DNA of 64,000 bases, taken from assembly GCA_013433145.1 (NCBI GenBank), contig CM024170.1, positions 8,443,366 to 8,507,365 of the forward strand, in the 5' to 3' direction. Below the pieces are notes generated by a model. The model saw only the letters and a program-made list of their open reading frames with translations. It was not told the DNA's origin and searched no databases. The stretch comes from Ascaris suum (lineage: Eukaryota > Nematoda > Chromadorea > Rhabditida > Ascarididae). Both the position numbers and the translations under genes were made by a program. Each line of letters opens with the position of its first letter. The first letter of the stretch is position 1. Shown in pieces: positions 23,558 to 36,123 of the stretch.

Positions 23558-25966
23558 TGAAAAATGCTCAAGGGAAAGATTAGTGAAAAATTTTACGATA
23601 CAAAGCAGAAAAGAAAGTACGTATGGCGCGCTTTCACGATTGCTTGGCAGTTTTCGAGAATAGTACTGCATGCTCATTACTATTATTCATTATAACGTTG
23701 GGTTGCTTAACAGAGTTAGTGAATGTCCTTTCAACGATATTCTGTCAAAGCCGAAAACACTAATGCAAGTGTCATTATTAGGTAAACAACACTGGACGCT
23801 AATGTTTGCAGTTATTTCCAGGATAAAAATGGTAGAGTATAACGCACTTTCATAGGCATATCAATGACCAGTTGTGTCTACATAGTGTATTAGTTTAGAA
23901 TAAAATATTCATGCAAAAAGTACATAAGAAGTGAATGAATAAAAAATAATGAAAGAATGGCAAAAGCAGAGGCGTTTGAAAAGATTTTGAATGATGTCTC
24001 TGCAATTCATCTCCCATCGCCGATGACAGGAAAAGAATTAGTGGAGAGGTATATCGCAAAAATGATGCAGTATGCATTCTTGCACTTGTGGTTAGTGAAA
24101 GCGTTGAATCAATAAGTAAAACTACGGCCAATGACAAACGATCATTGAAGACATAAACGAATTCTTAGTCACAAGAAATCAAATATTATGCGCCTCTAGA
24201 TTTCTCTAGTATCGACCTATAAGGTGGTATGAACTAATACAGCAAAGTTTTTACATATTTGAAACTACTTTTGGCTCATGCTTTATAAACGCTTCACAGT
24301 GCGATTTTAGACAGATCAATGATAACATTATAGGACTAAATTTTTGAATGGAAGCGATTTCCGGATGAAAACCTTGTGAGTCAACTATTATGCCTATCAA
24401 ATTTCATACCTTTGGCTATTTAGAAACTGCTACGGAAACATCATTAACAAACAAACATATGCACGTCAATATACATGAACACAAACAGACCCATCAGCAA
24501 CTTAACAGATGCAGCAATACAAAATTGTTAAAACTATAACGATGAATGATGAGAAAAGTGCTGGTTCGCAGAATAACATCAACTACAGCTTCAAAGGTAT
24601 AAATGTTTCGTCAGTGGAAGCACTTCTTTGTGACCACATGAAATGACTGTATTAGGCCAAAATTACTTGCGATCATCGCACCAAGTTGTGTAAAAAAAGG
24701 GATAAACCGTCGAGTCCTCGACAAGAACCTATCCTCTTTATTCGAGAAACGTAAGACCGCATCATTGCGGTGCGATCTGAATCAATAAGCAAGTATAAAT
24801 TTGTTTGTTCCTTTGTCTATTTTTTAGCTTTCTATTATTTATTCCAACAATCCCCCTCCCCGAATGGGGAAATATTATAAAGTTTGCGAATACGAACAAC
24901 ATGACAAATAATAGTCGGGAAAACAGAATTTGTAAACAAACCTAAAATCGGTTTCTTTAAATAAAGACGAAGAATTTCATTGTGCATTCAAATTTAAAAG
25001 CAAGTTGATTTTACGCATTAACACGTGGGAGTTACGCTGACCACAAGCAACCACACGCAACTTCGCACTTCTGCATAAACAACATTGCCGAATAGGCAGC
25101 TCGCTCTTAGAGACCTTTCATTCGCTTAGCATGCACCTGCGTTTGCCCTTATTCACTGTCGCTCAAATGACACCGTCCTATTTGAGGTACATTTTGATTT
25201 CAACAATATGAATCGCTGCTTTTAGCACCGCTGTTTTATTTTCATCGGCTTAAATTTCTCAAAAATCTTTCAACGCTATTCTTGGATGCCTCATCTTTAT
25301 GATGATTTGTGAATGCGTATTTGACGCGAGGCACAATTTATTTTTCGCCTTTTTTTGGAAATTCATAAAAGTCATCCAATGAGGCAAAATGATGGATCGA
25401 GAGCGAAAGAATAATAACTGTATGGCGCAATTAAAGCGTGCTCTATCAGTCGGATGACGACAATGATTTTGACCACATAAAAAAGGGTGATAACTAAATT
25501 AAAAGCAAAATTGTGGCGAAATCAATGAGTATGAGACAGTTTCAATATTTTATTACGCGTGTTGAATTTGGGAGCACTCACGTTCTTCGCCTGTATCTCC
25601 CTCACCCCCTCCGCCCACCCACCACCCCATTACAAAGAGGTGAAAGATTGGCAAGCATAAAATGGACTTGCATTTTTTGACAGGCCCTCGGGCATAAGAT
25701 TAAATTACAGGAGGTTTTGTGCGTGCGTGTGGTCAAACGCAATGAACAGTTCCCTCCCGTTCACCCTTATTGGCAACGTCTGTTGATAAGCAAAAGCACG
25801 GGGACAAGAATGGAAAGGAAATTACAAATTTTCAAAAGTTCCGCGGTGAATCGTGAATTGTTTCATAAAAGAAAGGTCTTTTTCATGTTTATTTGTGCAC
25901 TAAACTACTGACGCATTTTTCGTACTATCAAAACCCTTTAAAATTGTTGAAAAATTCACTAATTTT
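23558..25966. other. long gene-poor stretch
   Basis: More than 2 kb of AT-rich sequence with only short frames (23895-24137 minus, 25717-25911 plus). A CCCCTCCCC-type stretch lies near 24853 and a pyrimidine-rich stretch near 25600. No gene or repeat is claimed. Confidence 0.45.
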
Positions 25967-26209
25967 TTACAACCCATTAGGTAAGCGAATGAAGCTCCAA
26001 TTTTTTAATAAAGGTTCGTCGTAAGGACAAAAGGCGGTCACTGAAGCATATTCGTCGACAACAGGCACAGCATTCATTTTGATAATGGTAAGCAAGAATG
26101 TACTGGTGCCTTGAGGTGCTATACAAAAAGTAAAACGAACGGCATACCGATGTTCCCATTGATTGGCAGGAGGTGTTTTTTGAGATATAAGATGGAATAT
26201 GAATCCCAT
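25967..26209 (-). CDS. 80-residue open frame with a nearby diverged copy
   Basis: ATG at 26209, stop at 25967. The product contains TIIKMNAVPVVDEYASVTAF and two cysteines and looks like part of a beta-rich domain. A degraded copy of its central third lies about 360 bp upstream in the gene sense (26394-26484), which argues that this segment was once functional. Function unknown. It could be an exon of a larger minus-strand gene. Confidence 0.38.
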   Translation of the reverse strand: MGFIFHLISQKTPPANQWEHRYAVRFTFCIAPQGTSTFLLTIIKMNAVPVVDEYASVTAFCPYDEPLLKNWSFIRLPNGL

Positions 26210-26393
26210 TCTATTTAGCTTTCATCAATCGGTTCTTTTTCAATTCTTTTGTGGAGTAAAGGCTGATCAGTGAGGCTCTCCATTGCAATATCTAATAGTT
26301 TATTATTTTAACGTCAGGAAATGTACAATATTGCAGGCTAGAAAAAAGATTGCAAATATTCACTTCATAAATAAGCAGCATATGTGTTGAAGA

Positions 26394-26484
26394 GGCGATC
26401 ACCGAAGCATATTTATCAACAACGGACACAGCAGCCATGTTTCTGAGTATAATGAACTGCTGTGACTGTTATTCTGAGGGCATC
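26394..26484 (-). repeat. diverged duplicate of 26033-26120
   Basis: On the plus strand, GGCGATCACCGAAGCATATT matches GGCGGTCACTGAAGCATATT at 26033, and the similarity continues for about 85 bp. On the minus strand the copy reads NMAAVSVVDKYASVIAS, parallel to KMNAVPVVDEYASVTAF of the 25967-26209 frame, but it has a stop a few codons upstream. A local tandem duplication of an exon-like segment followed by decay is the simplest reading. Confidence 0.6.
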
Positions 26485-26673
26485 AAACGACAATGAAAGC
26501 TTCGAAGATATGCTGCCTATTTGTGTCCAATCATTGTTACCTAGAAGCAATTTTTCTTAACATTCCCTGCAGCAAATCCAATATGTTAGCTTGCATCGCT
26601 TCACGAGTGAAAGCACCGCAGAACGCTCAACTTGTTTGGAAAATACAAAGCTGACATACCTAATAGGAAGAAG

Positions 26674-28189
<1,516 letters not shown>

Positions 28190-28436
28190 TCAAATTTCTG
28201 ATAAATCTTCCATCAAATCCTGATGGGTCACCAAAATTCTAGATCCAACATCAAAAACAGTTCTAAATATGTGAAACCTTTTCATACTGAATAAAAAAAT
28301 GTTACCCGTCGTTTCAGAATATCGCACAAAACACTTTCTCTCACAACAAATAGTGCTCAAAAGGACAAAAAGCAGGAGAGAATAGAAGCTAACAGAGGTC
28401 ACCTTTATCTTCTCACTACGGACCACCTTTTGGTAT
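28190..28436 (-). CDS. last exon of a secreted or membrane protein (candidate)
   Basis: Minus-strand exon entered after AAGCACTTGCAG in phase 2, 81 residues to TGA. It carries a signal-like hydrophobic stretch (SFYSLLLFVLLSTICC), then a basic-aromatic mature part. No start codon lies in frame upstream of the hydrophobic part, so the N-terminus would be in another exon. GC barely exceeds the flanks. Confidence 0.28.
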
Positions 28437-29520
28437 CTGCAAGTGCTTCGTGGCACATAAAGGTAGCAAACTGATGCAGCTTAATTGTGCTTAACTGATA
28501 TTCGCCAGTTAGAACACACGCATAGAATTTGCTCATAAAATTTTAGGTGAATCTTAACTGGACTAAGTCATATAATGGTTAAGACTGCTGCGGTTTTTGG
28601 CGCGATTTCTCGAAGATTCTTCGACTTTGTTCTCTCAGCCACGCAAACTTTAGCACATTCCGTCGTTTTCGGTATCTTGTGTGGCATATGGAGTAGCCCA
28701 TTCCCACTTTTCAGCATGAATTCCATGGCGAAAGAAGGATGGACGAGGAGTGGGAGGAGGGGGCTATAATGAAAGCGGGTCCACTAGTGTTCCAGAAACA
28801 CATCCATGCACGCAGACATATCACTCAACAAAACCTATCATCATGATACGCTGTGATGAGCGCAAAGTGGTAAGTAGCGCAGCGAGTGTAATGAAGGATT
28901 AATTGCACATCAACGAAGTTTTGCCTAAGTAAGGAGATTATTGATACAATCAGTGATTATCCGTATGTGCGCAACAAGAGCCCTAAAATATGAGGTACAT
29001 TCAATTTGAGAATGGATTCTTAGAGAGGAGATACGCTGTCAAAATGTTAGAAAGAATATTTTGAGTGGACTGAAGCGAAAGGCAATGCAATTCATGAAGG
29101 GACATAAAACGTCCATGCATAATGTTACGATAGCAATTATGATAGTCTCACAATTTTGTCTATCCATGATGGTGCAAGTTTTGGAGGGTTTATTCATCCC
29201 TATTACGACTTGAAAAAATTTAAGTCGAAAATATTCATCCCCCTCTCCCTAACAATATCTCTTCTAACTACAGCGCTCCTGCTTCAAAAATACGTATGCA
29301 AATAAATACACTTTAATCTTTCCAAAGCAAAAGTAGAGCCCATGATATTCAAGGCAAAAAACAAAGCTATAACTCTGTGAACTATTTATCTGCGTAATAT
29401 AATCACAATCTCCTTTCACTATCTTCAGTGTTTTAATTATAGAGTACACTTCACTTATAGTTGGCTCGTATATTACACTGTAAACAGCAGAAGTAAGCAG
29501 ACCAGCAGTAAAGATGCACG

Positions 29521-29796
29521 ATGGACTCGTCTGGAATTTCGAACAAAACTGTCTCTCTTAAAGAATTATTTTCGTACATGGACGAGCGTTCTTTAAATGC
29601 TCCGTTGTTTGAAACAATTTCAAACGACGAAGTGGTTTTTTGCAGAGGCGACAACAAGGAAGAGATAGGTGCTCGCGATTTTAATGGAAGGAAGAAGAAC
29701 GCATTAAAAGGTCGTGGAGGATATGGCCAATTGAAAAGAAAAAATTCTGAGAGAAATGCTGAAGCATCGAGGGGTGGTACCTTTGCGGCAGCGTGA
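29521..29796 (+). CDS. 91-residue hydrophilic protein or first exon (candidate)
   Basis: ATG at 29521, stop TGA at 29794. The first half is balanced and protein-like (KTVSLKELFSYMDERSLNAP); the second half is basic with a short RGGYG element. Local GC is about 45%. A 205-codon frame lies antisense (30068-29451), and the GC-rich segment continues to about 30070, so strand choice is not certain. No domain recognised. Confidence 0.38.
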   Translation: MDSSGISNKTVSLKELFSYMDERSLNAPLFETISNDEVVFCRGDNKEEIGARDFNGRKKNALKGRGGYGQLKRKNSERNAEASRGGTFAAA

Positions 29797-30544
29797 ATAG
29801 GCACACAAGCAGGCGCCGCCCTCAGTTTTGGTGACGAGAACGTGCTCAACACAGCGGGAGCGAAAACATCCGCCCCCAGACGGCGGCTTTGCTTTCCCCG
29901 TAGCCGCCTCACTACAGATTGAAGTATTACGTTGAAACTTGAAACTGCTGATGATGTCACAAATTTCGCCTCCCGATGACGCTGAAGGAAATTGATGGTG
30001 CACTTAAGTGAACTCCAGACTAAAGATTTTGCCAAGTTTGGGTCAAGATTTCCGAACCTCAAGGCCATGTCATCACGGCATCGTCCTATTTTTTGAGGCT
30101 TCCATATTGGCGACCTTTCTACTCCTGGTATCTGAACACTATTTCGTTACTGAGGTTACATTCCACCACAACAATTAATGAGCATGCCAAATAGATCGGC
30201 TGTCACTGATACATCTAAAAGAACAATGTGCTTTTCAAGTAGCATTGTGTGTTAACATAAAACGACATTTAATAGAAGTAAAAAGTAAATATTAAATGTC
30301 TTTTTTCCTTTCAAACTTAGTCACAGACGAAAAATGCGCCCAGTAAATAGCATCAGCGCAGTGTGCCATGTTGATGAATAATACCCAGCGGTGGCTCGCT
30401 AACAGTCACTGCACATCATTTACTTAGTAAAGTTATAACGAAAAAACGATATTTCAATAGGATATAATATGGCGTGAAACTTGATAAAACAGTAAAATAA
30501 ATAACAAAATGAATGAAATGAAAAATAGCGATATCTCTCATAGG

Positions 30545-30831
30545 CTAATAAAGTAAATTCACTAAGAACGAATCGCTGAAACCTTCTGTCATGACATGAG
30601 TATTTTTTCCAGCTCTGATGGATCTATCCGCAAGCTTCTCGTAGAGTTGTGAAAAGCCAATTTCATCGGGAACATTTTTTATGACGTGCTTATTGATTAA
30701 TGCTGACTTTATTACAGCAATAATGATGCTTGCTTGTGAGTGCAATTCGCGTACGTGTGTCGCTTCCAACCAAATCCAACGCAATAATTTCAGACTGTTC
30801 GATAACCTTATGTTTATAGCCACCGCAGTAA
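30545..30831 (-). CDS. last exon, unknown protein (candidate)
   Basis: Minus-strand block entered after GCTAATATATAG in phase 1, 94 residues to TAG. It is mostly amphipathic helix by eye (LHSQASIIIAVIKSALINKH) with a hydrophilic C-terminus. No signal peptide and no recognised family. Confidence 0.33.
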
Positions 30832-31077
30832 CTATATATTAGCACCTCTGTGGGATATGCGCCCAAGATTGAGTGTTGAACAAATTTTCGTTAATGGCAT
30901 GCAAATTTTCTGAAATAATTAAAACGGTGTTTCTATGCATATGCAGTTGTGTCCGTCTGCGTATGTTTGTTTAGCAGTATCCATCTGGTAACCAGTACAC
31001 CTTAAGTTATTAATCAGTTTCGGCTGAACCTGACGAGTGCGCCTATTCACATTAATTCATCAATTTCGGAAGGTGTT

Positions 31078-31571
31078 ATGAAAACTGAAGAAAAGCTAGA
31101 AAAAAATTTGCATACGGTTTGCACCAAAAATTTCATTTTACATCTCCTAAGGGTCATAGAAAAATGGATCGTTTTAAAAGATTTCTATGGGTATTGGATC
31201 GGTTATAACATAAATGTTTTGCTTTGCGTATTTTATTTACTTCTTGTGATAAGTTATGAATTTCGTAGATTAGATGAGCGAAATGCAGCAGTGCATATCA
31301 CATCGGCTCCTCCGGCAGGCACCTTTTTTGTTTTCTAGTAGAAATGCGATATATACAAAGAACTTATGCACACCATAACGCGAGAGGATGGGCAAAAAAT
31401 GGAAATGTGGAAACGTGCGAGATTAGATGCACTTTCGAGATGAACGGAAACCTATCTCGCCAACAAATAAAAACAAGCCGTGAGCGTATAATAAGTGCCT
31501 ACACATCATACATAACATTTAGCACTACGCTTCCTATCTATGCACCTCAAATTGATAAGAACCTTTTTTAG
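31078..31571 (+). CDS. two-exon type II membrane protein, possibly glycosyltransferase N-terminus
   Basis: Exon 1 (31078-31264) starts at ATG after a stop-rich region and encodes a basic N-terminus and one helix (about residues 46-59, NVLLCVFYLLLVIS). It ends TTTC|GTAGAT in phase 1. Exon 2 (31339-31571) follows a strong acceptor, CCTTTTTTGTTTTCTAG, in matching phase and runs 76 codons to TAG; the intron is 74 bp. The lumenal part contains ETCEIRCTFEMNG. A paired Cys-x3-Cys followed by an aromatic residue is seen near the start of alpha-1,3-fucosyltransferase stems (family 10), but the catalytic C-terminal domain is absent. Membrane topology is fair; the enzyme idea is weak. Confidence 0.42.
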
Positions 31572-31915
31572 TAGATAACTGCAAATTTGCAGTCTCTTGA
31601 GTTGCAACTTTGCATTTGGAAGCTCACTGCTAACTTAGAATGGAAAATACACTTGAAGAGCCATAAACCACTTCAGCTATGATGGAGGATAATAACAGCT
31701 GAAAAAAAAAATCGTTTTTCTCAAAAAGACGTAATCTTGGCGGTGAATCAGCCAGAGGTATGAAACATTGCAAAGTTCGTCCGAAACTAGAAGCTATAAT
31801 GTCAAAGATGTTTCCCTTCCTTGTGATCTTTAGGAAAAAAGTGCAGACAAGTCCGATACCGTTTTGTCAAGCTGAGATTACCTCAAGTTTATGATAAAAT
31901 TAACGAATTAATCAA

Positions 31916-32104
31916 TTAAACCATTGTACTTTGATCAAAAAACTTCTTGAAAGCACAGTGATTGTGGACGGGAAGGGGAAGGGAGGCATCGATCACAAAG
32001 CCAACCGAAGTGTCCGCTTTCTTTTCGCTTGTCGCAAATTTCATGACCATTTTTGAAATGATTAGATTGAATCGACGAAAGTCAGAGATGTTCTGAGGGT
32101 GCAT
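31916..32104 (-). CDS. 62-residue open frame (candidate)
   Basis: ATG at 32104, stop at 31916. Balanced composition, no signal peptide. ATG|GTTTAA near its end could be a donor. A plus-strand frame begins at the same spot (32104-32295), so the two would diverge without a promoter gap; at most one is real. Confidence 0.25.
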   Translation of the reverse strand: MHPQNISDFRRFNLIISKMVMKFATSEKKADTSVGFVIDASLPLPVHNHCAFKKFFDQSTMV

Positions 32105-32794
32105 TGTGGAAATTTATGAGCATCTACGTGTTGGAGCAACTTGGTGGACAGGCAAACGTCATAAAAGGAACTTTCGAGCATCCACTACCAGTGACAATTG
32201 AAGAGGAAGGGGTGGGAGAGGGGTTAGGGAAGGGGAATAGCGCTTACGGCACACATCAGTTTGAAGCAGAGAGAAAATTTCATAGTTCAACATGATTGAA
32301 AGCTTGAGAAAATAGAACTCGATGCCACTTTCAATGCCAAATTCAGCTCAGAGCAACTCAGCGCCAGGACCACCTCCTCACTTCGAGTTTTTTAAAGCGT
32401 TCACCACTGCCACCAATGATTACCTTCTCTCAGCATATTGAATTTCAGCGTTACTTGGTCGAGACGTACAAATCAATTTTTGTTGTATATAAGCAATGCT
32501 TTTATAAAATGGTAAGTTCGTTCGGTGCATAGGGTGCAGGTAGCGGGGTGGAGGCGGGTGCGGTTGAGAAAACTTGAAGGCCAGAAAAATTTAGTATATT
32601 TCATTGCATCATGCAATACATGCAACTTTCAAATGCTTACGAAACGAAAACAAATATATGCACTCTCTGAAGAGAATTGATTCGTTTATATGAAGCAAGT
32701 AGCTATTCCTCAATTGAATTGAAAATTTGCGACCAAATTTTCTAAAAATCGGTCCCCTAAAAGCCAACAATACGCGTTAATCGTAAGAAGCACA

Positions 32795-32989
32795 ATGTTT
32801 GTAGAACGCATTACCAACGGAGCACTTCCGGCGAGGATCAGACTATGGAAAAGTAAAGTGCGAAAAAGCTATCACGTGGTCCGAGTGGAATTCGCAAAAA
32901 AATTCTTAAAATTGCGCGAAGTTTGCGTTCATTATAGTTGCAAGTGGATGCACCTTTGTCGTCGTAAATGCACGTATGGGGGGCAATAA
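32795..32989 (+). CDS. small basic cysteine-rich peptide or exon (candidate)
   Basis: ATG at 32795, stop TAA at 32987, 64 residues. The product is strongly basic. Its C-terminal third has four cysteines in the order C-x4-C-x5-C-x3-C (VCVHYSCKWMHLCRRKC). No signal peptide in this exon. GC is above the flanks. Cysteine-rich basic peptides of this size are often secreted, but a leader exon would be needed and was not found. Confidence 0.33.
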   Translation: MFVERITNGALPARIRLWKSKVRKSYHVVRVEFAKKFLKLREVCVHYSCKWMHLCRRKCTYGGQ

Positions 32990-33979
32990 AGTCCTCAAAT
33001 GTGCCGTGCTCACGCCTTAACTAGTCAGCGTGTACGATAGCCGAGCATTCTCGTTTGGCTATGAGATCAAGTAACGCTTGTAGAACTATCATGGAGCATA
33101 CCCGCATAGCCATGTGCTCCAAATGGCTAAAGGGTCATCACATTTGTTGTTTTTCAGGACTCGAGAAGAATGTTGCGTAAAAATTAAAATTTTAGAGGGA
33201 ACGAAGTTCGGAGAATGAGAATATTGTAATTTGTGACCTAGCGTAGTTCGAAGATGATTTGAAAAATGAGAAAAATAGTGCGAAACTCTATAAACAGATG
33301 CAAACATTTTTCAGAGTCTCTGCTTATTCTCGACAGAATTCAGAAATATTTGAAATGTTTTCTTTTCTATGCTGCCGAAAAAATGAAGGAAAACAAACCA
33401 TCGAATTTTACCTGCTCCACCACCTCGCTCGTGCTGCTATTACGTGCATCAGAATAAATGAATTTCATTATCTTCTTAAATGCTTCAAGAATGTAAGATG
33501 CTCCAAGAATATAAAGACTATTTTAAACAATAAATGTATATAGAATCTCACAAAAACCTTACCTCTGAGTTTTCCCAGTGGATCGAACCATTGGCAAGAG
33601 GGAGGGAAACTTATAGGCTCGAGCAAACTCAGAGCAAATTTCAGTAAAAAAGCTGAGAATAGTGTCAGAAGACGATGAGTTACAAACCTTCCAATTTCAG
33701 ACAATCCGCTCCGAAGGCTCTATTCATATTTCATCGCCCAGAAACTAGATGAAGCCAAACAGAAATGAACCCTTCCCTCCTCCTCCCCATTTCCCTAAGA
33801 AACAGCCTTTATTGCGTGCTATCACACAAATGACGGTGCCAAATGGATTTGAAGAACGTGCATTTTTATCGAGTTCTCACCAATGATGCACTGACTGAGC
33901 ATACAATTACTATTCCGGAAACCGTGTAAAACGCATAAGTACACCTTTCTATTCAGGTCTCATAAACTCTAAGTAACTG
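32990..33979. other. weak exon candidates on both strands
   Basis: Minus strand: 33652-33563 lies between a good acceptor (CTATTCTCAG) and a good donor (AGAG|GTAAGG) and encodes a hydrophobic, signal-like segment. Plus strand: about 33314-33494 lies between TTTTTCAG and AAT|GTAAGA. Neither could be extended into a gene. Confidence 0.28.
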
Positions 33980-34333
33980 TCAAGAAGCCGTCCAGAGATT
34001 GGTAAGGACGCCAAATTTTGCGCACTGTGTAGGTATTTCCGCACCGATCGGAACTTTGCAAACGTATTTATTAACTCTGCAATATGTCTGAGCACATAAA
34101 AGAATCGCAGCGGAAATACTCTCAACGAGCCAAGCGATTGCAATTATGTAGTGCAAAAGCAAGTTGGTCAACTCTCCATAAGAAAAGTGATTCCAATTGC
34201 GCTCATGAATCATTTTTTTTTGCCGTCTGGTGTATGATAATGAGGATACTTTTCCACAATGGGAGCGGATTATTTGGTATTGGCTTCCATCGCCAAAGCG
34301 TGACGAGGAATCAGTTCGTACTGAATTTTCCAA
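33980..34333 (-). CDS. open frame with one membrane helix (candidate)
   Basis: Minus-strand frame of 117 codons. An ATG at about 34213 would give 78 residues with one helix (LLLHYIIAIAWLVESISAAI) and several cysteines after it. A 150-codon plus-strand frame starting at ATG 34084 and ending at 34536 overlaps it antisense and is hydrophilic. I favour neither strongly; the GC rise covers both. Confidence 0.28.
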   Translation of the reverse strand: MENSVRTDSSSRFGDGSQYQIIRSHCGKVSSLSYTRRQKKMIHERNWNHFSYGELTNLLLHYIIAIAWLVESISAAILLCAQTYCRVNKYVCKVPIGAEIPTQCAKFGVLTNLWTAS

Positions 34334-34536
34334 GCAAGCCGCAATTTTCCAAAGTCGCTCCTACGAACCCACCCTCTATTTCTAGAGCCTTTATTAGGTT
34401 CTGCGAATCTCGAACTTATCTGACCATGTGCCTGTCTCAGAGCATCCTGGATTCACGCGATCTTACCTTCCATAAAACGAATCCGCCTCCACGCAGCAGC
34501 GCTGTTCTCCAGCCAAAAATTTTATTTTCGGCCTAG

Positions 34537-35829
34537 GCCAGATGCGGTATGCTGCGCTCGTACATGCATGCGTGTGCACGTTGCTTTAGCCGACGGACTT
34601 GAAAATTCAAACAGAAATATGGGAAATGATTGCAAAACTCGTGAAGAAATAGTACATCGCAAACTCTCTAGATAAGCGTTGAATCTCGAGAATAGACGTC
34701 AATAAATGAGAAAATATTACCGACATTAAAAATAGTTCTCTTCACATGTCGGAATTTTGCCAATCCCTTATACAATTGTTTGCACGTCCACTTATTGTAA
34801 AGAAGAACATGTTTTTCTTTCGATATTAATTCACAAAACCTGATGCCATAAATATGACAATTGTTTTTTGAAGTGTGATAGAGCTGACGTTTTTTGCTTA
34901 TCGAGTAAGAAGTAGGAACGGAAATAAGCTCATAATTTAGTAATGTTTGATATAAATAGGGCCTTTAAATTTTCACTTTTTGCTCAAAGGCTGCACATCC
35001 ACACGAATACACTTTAATGAAAAGCAAAACAATAGCAGCAGTTTTATTTTGTGATTTTTTTTCCGCTCACGAAGCAAATACGGCGCGGTGGCAATGAGTT
35101 CGTTAACGAAAGAGACGACGAGCACGACTGAAGGGTGTCATCGACACCTCGAGTGTTGTTTAATTCTGTCACATGATGAGTGATGATCACTTTTCGACTC
35201 AATAAAAAGTGTTACTTTACACTCTTCGTTACATTGAGAAGTGGAATTCAGTAACAAATTTAGCTGATTCAAAATGAAATGTATTCCACCGCCACACATA
35301 TAGCCCAACTGAGTGCATCGAGTTCACCCTGCCGAACATATCCGATCGATCGTGAAGAAGACTGATTAGAAAGAACTAATGGCGACCATGCAGCACTCAA
35401 AAACAAGGTGTTCCCTTGATTGTCTAGCAGCGCAATATGCCGAATTTCACGGCTCATTTGTCTTGTTTGTGAGTGTCTAAAAATGTTTGCCCACTGTTTG
35501 GGATCGGTCTAAATTTCGCATGCAGTCGAAAATTTAGCATCGAACTCCAAACACCTTAAATCTCAGCTGAGTTGCTATTCAACTTCTCATCCTAGTTACC
35601 ATTTTCACTTCGTATTTTAAAGATAACGGTTGGGTTTATTGGCAGAAAATTTCAAATAATGGCAGCAAAGAAACGGTCAAAAAGATTGGCACGATATGTG
35701 CTTCTCGTTAATTCGACAATTAGATTGAACGGTCATTCGGTTCGTTAAAAAAACAAGAAAAATTATCTTTCCCGTGCATCCGATTTGAATCGAATTCCCG
35801 AAAAAAATGGTCAGTTAGACGTCTATAAA
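34537..35829. other. no gene seen
   Basis: AT-rich. A short minus-strand frame at 35269-35457 is the only open stretch. Confidence 0.5.
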
Positions 35830-36123
35830 ATGCTCTGGACGTGGATAAATCGAAATGATCAGGGAAGTGTAGCTTCGAAACGGATAGTGCTCACTGGTGG
35901 ATTCGTATATTTATGTAATGGTGCTAAAAAATTTCGCTTATCATGCGAAAAACATAAATATGCAGTATGCTACCTGGTCAAAAATAGATCATTTAAAGTC
36001 GATGTGATCACTAGCTCAAAAAGCAACACATCAGAAATCATAAAAATCCTGTTCGGATATCAAAAACGATTGAGGTCACAATTTCCCTCCAAGAAAGTGA
36101 ATAAAAAACAAGACAAATGTTAA
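35830..36123 (+). CDS. 97-residue basic protein (candidate)
   Basis: ATG at 35830, stop TAA at 36121. The frame is open a further 15 codons upstream without an ATG. The middle alternates hydrophobic and polar residues as in beta strands (KRIVLTGGFVYLCNG, YAVCYLVKNRSFKVDVI) and the C-terminus is lysine-rich. Three cysteines lie in the core. Not recognised. GC is close to background. Confidence 0.33.
   Translation: MLWTWINRNDQGSVASKRIVLTGGFVYLCNGAKKFRLSCEKHKYAVCYLVKNRSFKVDVITSSKSNTSEIIKILFGYQKRLRSQFPSKKVNKKQDKC

Noticed and set aside
29451..30068. 205-codon minus-strand frame
   Set aside because: Lies in locally GC-rich sequence where long stop-free frames are easier. The plus-strand frame from ATG 29521 has more plausible composition; kept only as an alternative.
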